Made by a program: the position numbers and the translations under genes
Origin: Bacteroidota bacterium
GTDB lineage: Bacteria > Bacteroidota > Bacteroidia > 2-12-FULL-35-15
DNA length: 64,000 bases
Assembly (NCBI GenBank): GCA_016722565.1
Contig: JADKIU010000002.1
Span: 1,178,001-1,242,000 of the forward strand
Reading direction: 5' to 3'
Part shown: positions 28,138 to 36,748 of the stretch, in pieces
How the letters are laid out: every line of letters begins with the position of its first letter
Numbering within the stretch: position 1 is the stretch's first letter
The notes under the pieces: generated by a model
Told to the model about the DNA's origin: nothing
What the model saw: only the letters and a program-made list of their open reading frames with translations
The model's database searches: none

Positions 28138-30903
28138 ATGAAAAAAAATCTATTCACGTACCTGTTTTTAGGATCTGTTTTTTGCTTTGTAGGCAAGAAC
28201 ACCGCTTTCGCTCAAGGCGAATACAAATGCGGAACAACACAAATGCATAATAAAGTGCTTGCAGAGCATCCTGAAATCGCTCAGTCAGAAGTTGAATACA
28301 ACGCTTTAATTGATCAATTGATAAAAACTAAAAGAGAATCAAAATCAGTTGATTCTAACCATGTATTTATTATTCCAATCGTATTTCACGTATTACATGT
28401 GAATGGAACAGAGAATATCTCCGATGCTCAAATCATCGATCAGGTAAATATTCTTAACCGAGACTATCGGAAATTAAATGCAGATATCGCTGCAATCGTT
28501 CCCCCTTTTCAACCAATGGCGGCAGATATTAAAATTGAATTTCGCTTAGCTCAAATTGATCCGAACGGAAATTGCACCAATGGTATCGATAGAATTTATT
28601 CTCATAAAACAGATAATGCGAATGATGACTCTAAATTAAATCCTTGGCCACGCCAAAGTTATTTAAATGTATGGGTTATCCGTACAATGGAGAGCGTTGG
28701 TACAGCAGGTTACGCATATTACCCAAGTGCTACTGCACCATGGTATATGGAACCAAGAGATGGTATTATCATTATTCACAACTATATTGGTAGCATCGGA
28801 ACAGGAACAGTTGGTCAATCCAGAGCATTAACGCACGAAGTTGGTCACTGGTTAAATTTACCTCATACTTGGGGTTCAACCAATAATCCTGAAGTTGCAT
28901 GTGGTGACGAAGGAGTAAATGACACCCCAATAACATCAGGTCATGACAATTGTGGTAACAGATATGATTTTGAGTGCGATTCAAAAGCATTAACTGGTAC
29001 TTATACATTTGGTAGCGTAACTACTACATCCGGAACAACAGATCCATCTGCAGCTCCAGAAGCAACAGACTCTGCAATTACATTTAGTAATCCTATCGCA
29101 GTTGGTGTTTCAACAAACTCTGCTTCTGCTTCTATGTTTGAATTTTCAAACTGGGGAACAGGAGCATTGAATGGTGAAACTTCTTTTGCTGCTTTAACAG
29201 GTAGTCTTGATAATTCAAAATACTATGAATTCTCAATTACTCCAGATTTAGCTCAAGCATTAACGATGACTGGTATCACATTTAATGTAAAACGTGATAC
29301 AAATGGCATCCGCACATTTGCGATTCGTTCAAGTGCAGATGGCTACGCTGCAAACTTAGCCGCTTCTATTACTCCTTCTAATCCAAACTTAAGTGTACAA
29401 GCCGGAAACATCTTCTTTATTAACTTTGATACAACTGTATCAATGACCGGAAGTAAAATCACGTTAAGTGGAGCAAGCTTCACAAGCATCAACAACACAA
29501 CTCGTACTTTCCGTATCTATGGATGGAATGCAGAAGACATCAATGGAACATTTGGTGTAGACAACATTGCTTTCACAGGAACACATGGTATCGTAGAAAA
29601 CGTTGAAAACTATATGGAGTATTCTTATTGCTCTAAAATGTTTACAGAAGATCAAAAATGGCGTATGCGCGCTGCTTTAGAATTGTCGTTATCTGCTAGA
29701 GACAACCTGTGGATTGGTTCTAACTTGGCTGCAACCGGAACAGACGGTTCTGCTGTAGCTTGTGCTCCAAAACCTGATTTCTATGCAAACAGAACAATGG
29801 TTTGTCCTGGTGGAACTGTAACATTTACAAAAAACATTTCTAGCATTACACCAACATTTGGAACAACTTATACTTCACCAACTGTAACTTCTTCTTGGAC
29901 GTTCACAGGTGGAACACCTGCTACATCAACTGCAGCAAACCCTACAGTAACCTATAGCACTCCGGGTACTTACGAAGTAACATTAACCACTTCCTATGCA
30001 GGTGGAACAGCAACATCAACAAAAACAAACTACATCATTGTTTCTGATGGATTTGCTCAAGTTCCCGCAACCTATACTGAAGATTTTGAAAATGCTGCTG
30101 AATTTTGGTCACATTGGATGATTAATGATTTAGATAACAATGGCAAAACATGGTATTATTCTTCAGCTGCTGGATATAACAGTACACATAGTGCTATGAT
30201 GAATCCTTATTACAGCTATGCATACGATGTTGATCAATTGATTTCTCCTTCATTTGATTTATCTTTTGTATCATCACCAACACTTACCTTTAGATGTGCT
30301 GCTGCAACAACAGCTACAGTTCCAGCTGACATGAACGATAAATTAATCGTTTCTTCATCTACTGATTGTGGTGCAACTTGGGCAGTGAAACGCACCTTTA
30401 CAGGAGCGGGAACGGCTACTGGTCCTTCTGCTACTACCCTAATCAACAACGGGTATCATCCGGAAGAATACATTCCTTCTACACCAGGTGAGTGGGCTCT
30501 TCTTACTGTATCAGGTATCACAGCTTCTAATAAAACACGTGTGAAATTTGAATATGTAACCGGAAAAGAAAGCAACAGCATCTACATCGATGACGTTAAC
30601 ATTTCAGGTGTTGTTGGTGTTGATGAAAACAGCAGCGAATCAGCGAATGTGGCTATCTTCCCTAATCCAACTAGTCAATCATCAACTGTATCTTACCATT
30701 TGAACAAAAAAGGTGATGTTACAATTGTGTTGGTTGATGTTTTAGGAAAACAAATCATGCAAGTAAATAACAAAAACCAAACTGAAGGCGATTATTCAAT
30801 CGAAATTTCTAAAAACGAATTGAACCTTCAAAGCGGTATTTATTTTGTAAAATTCACAATAGACAATACAACAATCACTAAAAAATTGGTTATCTCTGAA
30901 TAA
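28138..30903 (+). CDS. Secreted M43-family zinc metalloprotease with inserted domain and T9SS sorting tail
   Basis: This 921-residue protein has a signal peptide and a pappalysin-like M43 protease. The zinc motif HEVGHWLNLPH is at residues 233-243 and the Met-turn YMEYS near residue 491. Normally these are about 50-60 residues apart after the zinc motif. Here about 195 residues (roughly 285-480) are inserted after YDFECDSKALT. The insert is rich in Ser, Thr, Gly and Asn, and beta-rich, ending in NIAFTGTHG before the protease resumes. A PKD domain follows (about 545-640), then a MAM or cleaved-adhesin-like domain (about 645-830) and a C-terminal T9SS type A sorting domain. It is exported through T9SS. 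Confidence 0.87.
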   Translation: MKKNLFTYLFLGSVFCFVGKNTAFAQGEYKCGTTQMHNKVLAEHPEIAQSEVEYNALIDQLIKTKRESKSVDSNHVFIIPIVFHVLHVNGTENISDAQIIDQVNILNRDYRKLNADIAAIVPPFQPMAADIKIEFRLAQIDPNGNCTNGIDRIYSHKTDNANDDSKLNPWPRQSYLNVWVIRTMESVGTAGYAYYPSATAPWYMEPRDGIIIIHNYIGSIGTGTVGQSRALTHEVGHWLNLPHTWGSTNNPEVACGDEGVNDTPITSGHDNCGNRYDFECDSKALTGTYTFGSVTTTSGTTDPSAAPEATDSAITFSNPIAVGVSTNSASASMFEFSNWGTGALNGETSFAALTGSLDNSKYYEFSITPDLAQALTMTGITFNVKRDTNGIRTFAIRSSADGYAANLAASITPSNPNLSVQAGNIFFINFDTTVSMTGSKITLSGASFTSINNTTRTFRIYGWNAEDINGTFGVDNIAFTGTHGIVENVENYMEYSYCSKMFTEDQKWRMRAALELSLSARDNLWIGSNLAATGTDGSAVACAPKPDFYANRTMVCPGGTVTFTKNISSITPTFGTTYTSPTVTSSWTFTGGTPATSTAANPTVTYSTPGTYEVTLTTSYAGGTATSTKTNYIIVSDGFAQVPATYTEDFENAAEFWSHWMINDLDNNGKTWYYSSAAGYNSTHSAMMNPYYSYAYDVDQLISPSFDLSFVSSPTLTFRCAAATTATVPADMNDKLIVSSSTDCGATWAVKRTFTGAGTATGPSATTLINNGYHPEEYIPSTPGEWALLTVSGITASNKTRVKFEYVTGKESNSIYIDDVNISGVVGVDENSSESANVAIFPNPTSQSSTVSYHLNKKGDVTIVLVDVLGKQIMQVNNKNQTEGDYSIEISKNELNLQSGIYFVKFTIDNTTITKKLVISE

Positions 30904-30922
30904 TACCAACCAGTTTAACCAT

Positions 30923-30950
30923 AAAAAAGGGGCTATATAGCCCTTTTTTT
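30923..30950 (+). terminator. Terminator after the M43 protease gene
   Basis: GGGCTATATAGCCC at 30930-30943 is a perfect palindrome flanked by A-run and T-run, the T-run being seven bases. It lies 20 bases after the stop. Confidence 0.88.
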
Positions 30951-30988
30951 ATTCCTATTTGTTAATAAAAGTAAAAGCACAAAATATA

Positions 30989-31019
30989 TTGCGCTTTTAA
31001 ATAAAATGTTTTAATTTTG
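30989..31019 (+). promoter_or_regulatory. Bacteroidota-type promoter for the small secreted peptide gene
   Basis: TTG (30989-30991), a 20-base spacer and TAATTTTG (31012-31019) match the consensus. The ATG at 31040 follows 20 bases after the -7 box. Confidence 0.6.
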
Positions 31020-31039
31020 AATAACTAATTAAGGTAGAA

Positions 31040-31282
31040 ATGAATCGATTTTCAAAAATTGCGCTCACTTTCTTATTCTCTATGTTTGCTGCAGTGGGTT
31101 TCTCCAAAAACACAGGAGATTTAAGTAAACTTGCTCCGAAATCAAACGATTCTGTCATTACGACAAAAAGCAATATTGTTATTTTTAAAATGATTCCGGC
31201 ACCTGCCCTCAACACACCATCAAATGGTAGCTTAAAAAAAGCCGGAAAAGTTGCCCGCACCTCTAACTCTTACAGCAACTAA
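31040..31282 (+). CDS. Small secreted protein of unknown function (80 residues)
   Basis: This 80-residue protein has a clear signal peptide (MNRFSKIALTFLFSMFAAVGF, cleavage near residue 22 before SKNTG). The mature part of about 58 residues is polar and rich in Lys, Ser and Asn, with PAPALNTPSNGSLKK near its end. No family is recognised. It has a good promoter just upstream, and its stop lies one base from the stop of the convergent DUF6495 gene. That arrangement and the signal peptide support a real gene rather than a chance frame. Confidence 0.6.
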   Translation: MNRFSKIALTFLFSMFAAVGFSKNTGDLSKLAPKSNDSVITTKSNIVIFKMIPAPALNTPSNGSLKKAGKVARTSNSYSN

Positions 31283-31283
31283 A

Positions 31284-31748
31284 TTAAAGTTGTTGCAAAA
31301 GATTAAACAATTTTCCATCGGTTATAAAACATCCAGTTTGTAACAATTCAAATACCTCTACCCCTTTTTCACCTCTATATTGTTTTTCTGACCTTACTAA
31401 ATTTACTGCATCTGAATCACTATTCTTCCATTGATCAAACACTCCATCAGCCATTAAATCCAACTTACTGTTTTCTTTTACTCTTATTCCCAATAACACA
31501 ATTTTATCTTCTGCAAAGCGAAAGAGGTTTAACGACTTATTATCCCGGTATTCTAAAAATTCTATTTTATTCATCACCTTTTCATATACCAAATCACTAA
31601 AAACATCCAACAGCTCTTCGGCTTTACTTAGTTCTTCCAACTTCATCTTTTCCCAATCACTACCGGTAATTTGTGCTGAGGCAAGAAAGTGAATAAACTC
31701 ATTTTCTAATGCCTTTAATTCAGAACTATCTAAACGTTTGTATTTCAT
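31284..31748 (-). CDS. DUF6495 family protein
   Basis: This 154-residue cytoplasmic protein begins MKYKRLDSSELKALENEFI and continues with ITGSDWEKMK and LDVFSDLVYEKVMNKIEFLEYR, which matches my memory of the Bacteroidota family DUF6495. It is mostly alpha-helical with a beta-strand pair in the middle (KIVLLGIRV). The function of the family is unknown. It is convergent with the small secreted peptide, one base apart, and diverges from pepT. Confidence 0.65.
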   Translation of the reverse strand: MKYKRLDSSELKALENEFIHFLASAQITGSDWEKMKLEELSKAEELLDVFSDLVYEKVMNKIEFLEYRDNKSLNLFRFAEDKIVLLGIRVKENSKLDLMADGVFDQWKNSDSDAVNLVRSEKQYRGEKGVEVFELLQTGCFITDGKLFNLLQQL

Positions 31749-31820
31749 GCAGTATTTAATTTTGAATATTGCGCAAAAATAGTGTAATTCGTAATATCAT
31801 TTACTTATAATCCTTATCCT

Positions 31821-33062
31821 ATGTTAATCAATCATACCGTTACAGAACGATTTATAAAATACGCTAAAATAGATACCCAAAGCGATCCTAGTTCACGTAC
31901 TTGTCCATCAACCCCAAAACAAAAAGATTTAGGCAACGTGCTGGTGCAAGAGCTTTTAGAAATGGGCATAAAGGATGCTCACATGGATGAATATGGCTAT
32001 GTTTATGCAACCATTCCAAGTAATACAACAAAAAAAGTACCGGTGATTTGTTTTTGTTCACATATGGATACTTCTCCAGATTGTTCAGGCAAAAATGTTC
32101 AACCACAAATTCATAAAAAATACGATGGAACTGACATTGTCCTTCCTAAAGATCAAACGCAGGTAATACGTGTAAAGGATCATCCATCTTTGCTGAAACA
32201 AATAGGCAATGACATCATCACAACTGATGGAACCACCTTATTAGGCGCAGACAACAAAGCAGGTGTTGCAGAAATCATGGATGCGGCAAACCACTTGATG
32301 AAACATCCGGAAATCAAACATGGAACGATAAAAATACTATTTACACCCGATGAGGAAATTGGCAGAGGGGCTGACAAAGCCGACATGAAAAAACTAGGTG
32401 CTGATTTCGGATACACGATTGATGGAGAAGAATTGGGGCATATTGAAAATGAAACATTTTCTGCAGATGGGGTAACCATCAACATTCATGGAGTGAGCAC
32501 ACATCCGGGTTTTGCAAAAAACAAAATGGAGAGTGCCATCAAAATTGCGAGCGAAATTGTAGCTGGATTACCAAAAGATAAAATGAGTCCGGAATCAACT
32601 GAAAAAAAAGAACCATTTGTACACCCCTTAAGTATTTCTGGTGGTATAGAGGAAACAACATTACAGTTTATTATTCGTGCTTTTGATGAGGAAAGCCTAA
32701 AAACACAAGAAGATTTTTTAAAATCATTAACAGAAAAAACAATAAAAAACTACCCACACTCTTCTTTTGATTTTATTGTTAAACAACAATATCGCAATAT
32801 GAAACAGGTACTGGATAAAAATCCGGAAATTGTTAACAATGCGCTAGACGCTATTAAAAGAGCGGGCGTTGAGCCGGTATTATCAAGCATTCGAGGAGGA
32901 ACTGATGGTTCCCGTTTTTCGTACATGGGATTACCTTGCCCGAACATATTTGCAGGTGAACACGCTTTTCACTCCAAACATGAGTGGGTTTCCATACAGG
33001 ATATGGAAAAAGCAGTTGCTACAATTGTGCATCTATGCATCATTTGGGAAGAAAGAGCTTAG
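31821..33062 (+). CDS. pepT: Peptidase T (tripeptide aminopeptidase)
   Basis: This 413-residue M20 family zinc aminopeptidase removes the N-terminal residue of tripeptides in the cytoplasm. The metal sites are visible: CSHMDTSPD near residue 78, LGADNKAGVAEIM near residue 142, TPDEEIGRGAD near residue 178 and AFHSKHEWVS near residue 385. Length is that of PepT. The start MLINHTVTERFIKYAKIDTQSD matches the family, with ATG at 31821. It is convergent with gldN, with a long hairpin between them at 33065. Confidence 0.96.
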   Translation: MLINHTVTERFIKYAKIDTQSDPSSRTCPSTPKQKDLGNVLVQELLEMGIKDAHMDEYGYVYATIPSNTTKKVPVICFCSHMDTSPDCSGKNVQPQIHKKYDGTDIVLPKDQTQVIRVKDHPSLLKQIGNDIITTDGTTLLGADNKAGVAEIMDAANHLMKHPEIKHGTIKILFTPDEEIGRGADKADMKKLGADFGYTIDGEELGHIENETFSADGVTINIHGVSTHPGFAKNKMESAIKIASEIVAGLPKDKMSPESTEKKEPFVHPLSISGGIEETTLQFIIRAFDEESLKTQEDFLKSLTEKTIKNYPHSSFDFIVKQQYRNMKQVLDKNPEIVNNALDAIKRAGVEPVLSSIRGGTDGSRFSYMGLPCPNIFAGEHAFHSKHEWVSIQDMEKAVATIVHLCIIWEERA

Positions 33063-33064
33063 AG

Positions 33065-33106
33065 CTTTTCGACTCCACCTGTCAAACGACAGGCGGAGTC
33101 GAAAAG
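33065..33106. terminator. Long bidirectional hairpin between pepT and gldN
   Basis: Arms of 19 bases (33065-33083 and 33088-33106) pair with one mismatch around a four-base AAAC loop. Ends are CTTTTCGACTCC and GGAGTCGAAAAG. It fills the space between the two convergent stop codons exactly and should terminate in both directions. Confidence 0.85.
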
Positions 33107-34021
33107 TTAAAAATGCCATAAATCATGTTCATAGGTAAAAATATCACTCTTTACTCTCTCTGATTCCAGTTGTTGCTCCAATCCAACTTTGTAATCATAA
33201 ATACCACGATCGTATACATTACTTTCCTTTCGGATATAACTTGAGAACATTCGTTTCCAGAAGATATCATCCAGTGTTCGTCTTTCAGCGTCATTTTTAC
33301 GCATATAGACTTCTGAAGTTGCGAACACCGGACGAGCTTCCGGAAAATAGATCCAGAAAAGGGGTTTATCTGCACCTAAATGCTCTCCTGACTCAGAGAC
33401 TTTCTCTATTAACGGACAAATACCTATAATTCGTACATCTAAAACGGATCTTTGTTTATCGTAAAACCAATCTTCCTTTATCCAATATTTCCAAACTTGT
33501 GAAGATACAATTGGCTGTGGTGTTGGCACAGAATCAAAGCCCGAACCATCTAATCGCTCAACATACATCATGACAATTGGCGAAAGCTTGTTATTGGCTT
33601 CTGTAGATGTCATCTCGTACCTAAACTGATCGTCAGTTGCCGGATTATCAAATAATGTTATTTTACCTTCTTTGAGAGCTGCATCAATAATCACATCATA
33701 CAAATTTTTTCTATCCAACAATGGTGATTCAGGATAATAAAGCGGGTGATTCATTTTTTCTCTTAAATCAATAACCCGCCAAACGCGTTTGCTCCACATC
33801 ACATCCGCTTCTCGTAAAGAAGGATAGGAAGTCACCTCTTTGTTTGGGGTGTTCTCTTTAACGTAAGGCAAATCAGGGTACTTTGAAGGGCCAAGTGTAT
33901 TTTCTTGTCCGAAAGAAGATGTAAAAAGGCTTAAAAAAATCAACAATAGAAAAAGTGCAGTATTGCAGGTGCAAATTACAAGTAAAGACTTTCTTAATTC
34001 ATGAATACTATAATGGTTCAT
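33107..34021 (-). CDS. gldN: Gliding motility / T9SS protein GldN (PorN)
   Basis: This 304-residue protein is a component of the type IX secretion core complex, where GldN (PorN) forms a periplasmic ring with GldK. Visible are a hydrophobic N-terminal signal region (residues about 12-37) and the family segments DVMWSKRVWRVIDLREKMNHPLYYP (residues about 73-97, in parts), LFDNPATDDQF and an RRTLDDIFWKRMFSSYIRKESN stretch near residue 240. Usually gldN lies in a gldKLMN cluster; here it stands alone. The ATG at 34021 is set by a strong GGAGGT five bases upstream, which is rare in this phylum. Confidence 0.9.
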   Translation of the reverse strand: MNHYSIHELRKSLLVICTCNTALFLLLIFLSLFTSSFGQENTLGPSKYPDLPYVKENTPNKEVTSYPSLREADVMWSKRVWRVIDLREKMNHPLYYPESPLLDRKNLYDVIIDAALKEGKITLFDNPATDDQFRYEMTSTEANNKLSPIVMMYVERLDGSGFDSVPTPQPIVSSQVWKYWIKEDWFYDKQRSVLDVRIIGICPLIEKVSESGEHLGADKPLFWIYFPEARPVFATSEVYMRKNDAERRTLDDIFWKRMFSSYIRKESNVYDRGIYDYKVGLEQQLESERVKSDIFTYEHDLWHF

Positions 34022-34025
34022 TTTT

Positions 34026-34079
34026 ACCTCCGATTTTAGTTTGATAAAAATATAACGGAGGAGATAAAAAAAGATACAG
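34026..34079 (-). promoter_or_regulatory. gldN leader with strong Shine-Dalgarno and sequestering stem
   Basis: On the minus strand the order is CTGTATCTT (34071-34079), 10 bases, CTCCGTTATA (34051-34060), then CGGAGGT (34026-34032) before the ATG. CCTCCG at 34056-34061 is perfectly complementary to CGGAGG at 34027-34032, with a 23-base loop, so the ribosome site can be paired shut. The first two elements also occur at 13306-13334 with identical spacing. Confidence 0.65.
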
Positions 34080-34086
34080 TGTGCGA

Positions 34087-36054
34087 TTACACTCTAAATC
34101 CAATGACAAGAATATCGTCTATTTGATCGAGATTACCTTGCCAATGTTTCAAGGTTTTAGCAAATAATTTTTTTTGTTCATTCATCGGGAGATGAGATGC
34201 ACTTAATAGCAATTCTTGGAATTGCTTATATTTAAATTTCTTTCCTTTCGGGCCACCAAACTGATCAATATAGCCATCGCTAAACAAATATATCGCATCC
34301 GACTTTTGAAGTTCTATTTCATGTTGTGTAAAAACAACATTTTTATTTTCATTGTGGGCACTGATTGCAATTTTATCACCTTTACATTCTACGAATTGTT
34401 TGTTTCGGATATAACAAACCGGATTATTCGCTCCAGAAAATTGCAACATCATATTCTTTCTATCGATTCGAACCAATGAAATATCCATTCCATCACGAAC
34501 AGTGCTACTATTATAATTATGACGAAATAATTCATGAACTTCTTGCTGCAAAAAAGAAAGTACTTCGGCCGTCCCCGGGTTTTTGAGATGTTTAATTGCA
34601 TTATTCAACGCATTGTATCCGACCATACTCATAAAAGCTCCCGGCACACCATGTCCTGTACAGTCAACAACAGCTGCATACACGTATGCATCAGAAGAAA
34701 CAATCCAATAAAAATCACCACTAACAATGTCCTTCGGGCGGTACAAAACAAATGATTCACGCAAAAGTGAATAGGTCATGTCATCATCAGGCAAGATCGA
34801 ACCTTGAATGTATTGCGCATATCGAATACTATCAGTAATGTTTTTGTTTTTTGCTTCTATGATGTCTTTTTGTTTGAGAATGCGAATATTCGCAATTTTC
34901 TTTTGCTTATACTCTCTATAAACAAAATAAGCCATGATTAAAAAAACGCAGGAAACGCCAATGAATATATACAAATAAATTGTTCTGCTTTTTATGTCGG
35001 CATTGGATTTTGCTAATTCTAAATTTTTTAATTGAATCTCTTTCTCTTTGTTTTCAGTTTGATACTGTGTTTCAATTTCAAGGAGTTGTTTTCTACTCTG
35101 TTCATTAAAAACAGAGTCCTTGTAAATCATATAAAGTTCATGATACACCAATGAACTTTTATAATCTTCGATATCTTTATAAACAATGGAAATATCTCTG
35201 CAAGTTTCCTTCAAATTATCATATGCATTTCGTTTCAAATGAATATCAAATGCTTCCAGATAATTTTTTAATGCATTTTTTGTATCCCCACTGTCGTAAT
35301 ATGTTTTTCCTAATGATTGAAAAACAACACCCAAACCATACATTTGATCAATCCCTTTAAACAAATCCAGTGCTTTATTCAATGACTGTAATGACTCAGA
35401 ATACTTTTTCTCAGAATTTAGCAACTGACCAATCAAAGCATAGGTCATTCCTTCACCATAAACGTTTTTCTGTTTACCGAAAGCAGGTAATGCATAATTC
35501 AGATACTTCATAGCACTATCTACTTGTCCTTTTGTTCCAAAGATATTACCAATGCCAAAAGAAGCCAAAGCCAAGGCATAAGTGTCGTCTGTTTCCAAAC
35601 CAATTCGATAGCACTTCCGAAACGCATCCAATGCTTTTTCTGTATCGTTATTTCCGAGATAGGTATTACCGATGGAATTCATTACGACATTCATCAATTT
35701 TTTATTCCCCAATTCGTCATAAATCTTATATGATTCTTGTAAGTTTTTAAGTGCTAAATCATAATTTCCTTTTGCATTGTAAATCTCTCCCATTCGAGAA
35801 TAAGTGCGTGCCAACCCTTTTTTATAATCAATTTTTTTTCCTAATTCCAAAGCGATGGAGGCAAATGAATAACTACTATCCGGAAGATCAAGAAATTTTT
35901 TTGCCAAGTCGTTCAACACATTCACTCGGGTAGTATCGGGGATGTCCTTAGATAATAAATTCATCAAACTATCCATTTGCGCATTTTTTTGTGCAAACGT
36001 AATTGACGAAATGAAATAAAACAATAGGATTAATATGTATGAATGTCTTTTCAA
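34087..36054 (-). CDS. TPR sensor protein with SpoIIE-type PP2C phosphatase domain (paralogue)
   Basis: This 655-residue protein has the same layout as the one at 16373: signal peptide (MKRHSYILILLFYFISSITFA), about six to seven tetratricopeptide repeats (to residue about 310), coiled coil, membrane helix (IYLYIFIGVSCVFLIMAYFVY, in parts), coiled coil and C-terminal PP2C/SpoIIE phosphatase with SGDFYWI, VDCTGHGVPGAFMS and DQIDDILVIGFR. It should sense something at the periplasmic TPR face and dephosphorylate a cytoplasmic partner. Partners are not encoded nearby. It lies between gldN and hup on the same strand, 65 bases before gldN, but gldN has its own leader. Confidence 0.85.
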   Translation of the reverse strand: MKRHSYILILLFYFISSITFAQKNAQMDSLMNLLSKDIPDTTRVNVLNDLAKKFLDLPDSSYSFASIALELGKKIDYKKGLARTYSRMGEIYNAKGNYDLALKNLQESYKIYDELGNKKLMNVVMNSIGNTYLGNNDTEKALDAFRKCYRIGLETDDTYALALASFGIGNIFGTKGQVDSAMKYLNYALPAFGKQKNVYGEGMTYALIGQLLNSEKKYSESLQSLNKALDLFKGIDQMYGLGVVFQSLGKTYYDSGDTKNALKNYLEAFDIHLKRNAYDNLKETCRDISIVYKDIEDYKSSLVYHELYMIYKDSVFNEQSRKQLLEIETQYQTENKEKEIQLKNLELAKSNADIKSRTIYLYIFIGVSCVFLIMAYFVYREYKQKKIANIRILKQKDIIEAKNKNITDSIRYAQYIQGSILPDDDMTYSLLRESFVLYRPKDIVSGDFYWIVSSDAYVYAAVVDCTGHGVPGAFMSMVGYNALNNAIKHLKNPGTAEVLSFLQQEVHELFRHNYNSSTVRDGMDISLVRIDRKNMMLQFSGANNPVCYIRNKQFVECKGDKIAISAHNENKNVVFTQHEIELQKSDAIYLFSDGYIDQFGGPKGKKFKYKQFQELLLSASHLPMNEQKKLFAKTLKHWQGNLDQIDDILVIGFRV

Positions 36055-36211
36055 TTGCAGATTTTAGAGGCACTAAAATAAAAGCAATTACTGATAATCA
36101 CAAACAATTTAAAAGAATTCTAATAGGCTTTACGCTCCATTAATTGTTGAACTTCCGAAATGACAATAAGATGAATCCATTGCAAAGGCTGAACAGAGGG
36201 CATTATAAACA

Positions 36212-36246
36212 AAAAAGCCTCGCAATTTGATTGCAAGGCCTTTTTA
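36212..36246 (-). terminator. Terminator after hup
   Basis: AAAAAAGCCT-CGCAA pairs with TTGCAAGGCCTTTTT around a TTTGA loop, with one bulge. Reading the minus strand it ends in GGCTTTTTT. It lies 14 bases past the hup stop. Confidence 0.8.
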
Positions 36247-36260
36247 AAGTTGACAAATTA

Positions 36261-36536
36261 TTATTTGTTAACTGTTTTTGCTAAATCAGCTCCAGCTTTA
36301 AATTTTGCTACTTTTTTAGCAGCAATTTTAATAGCTTTTCCTGTTTGTGGGTTACGACCATTTCTAGCAGCTCTTTTAGAAACTGAGAAAGATCCAAAAC
36401 CTACTAGTGCAACTCTGTCACCTTTTTTTAGTGCTTTTGTTGTAGCGTTAACGAATGCAGCTAATGCTCTTCCTGCATCAGCCTTTGTTAATTTTGTTTC
36501 TGCAGCCATTGCATCAACTAATTCTGCTTTGTTCAT
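36261..36536 (-). CDS. hup: HU family DNA-binding protein
   Basis: This 91-residue protein is a histone-like HU protein. It begins MNKAELVDAMAAETKLTKADAGRAL and has the DNA-arm segment VALVGFGSFSVSKRAAR near residue 40, followed by GRNPQTGKAIKI with the proline at the arm tip. HU binds and bends DNA as a dimer and compacts the nucleoid. It has its own terminator at 36212. No oddities. Confidence 0.97.
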   Translation of the reverse strand: MNKAELVDAMAAETKLTKADAGRALAAFVNATTKALKKGDRVALVGFGSFSVSKRAARNGRNPQTGKAIKIAAKKVAKFKAGADLAKTVNK

Positions 36537-36748
36537 CTTGTTTTGTTTTTTGGGTTAAACATTAATTTATATAACGAATGTAATGCAGAAAACATACACG
36601 AGGCAAGTTTTAAAGTGAAAAAAAATGAAAATTGTTGAAAAACGGGCTTTTTGTTAATAAACCACCCCATAACAGACCTTAAATCAAGGTGTTCAGTCAG
36701 CAAATCAATTTAAAAAATCATATTTTTACACACCATTCTTATTCGATT

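Noticed and set aside
36250..36558. 102-residue open frame on the plus strand
   Set aside because: It is the antisense of hup along nearly its whole length, with no signal, motif or promoter.
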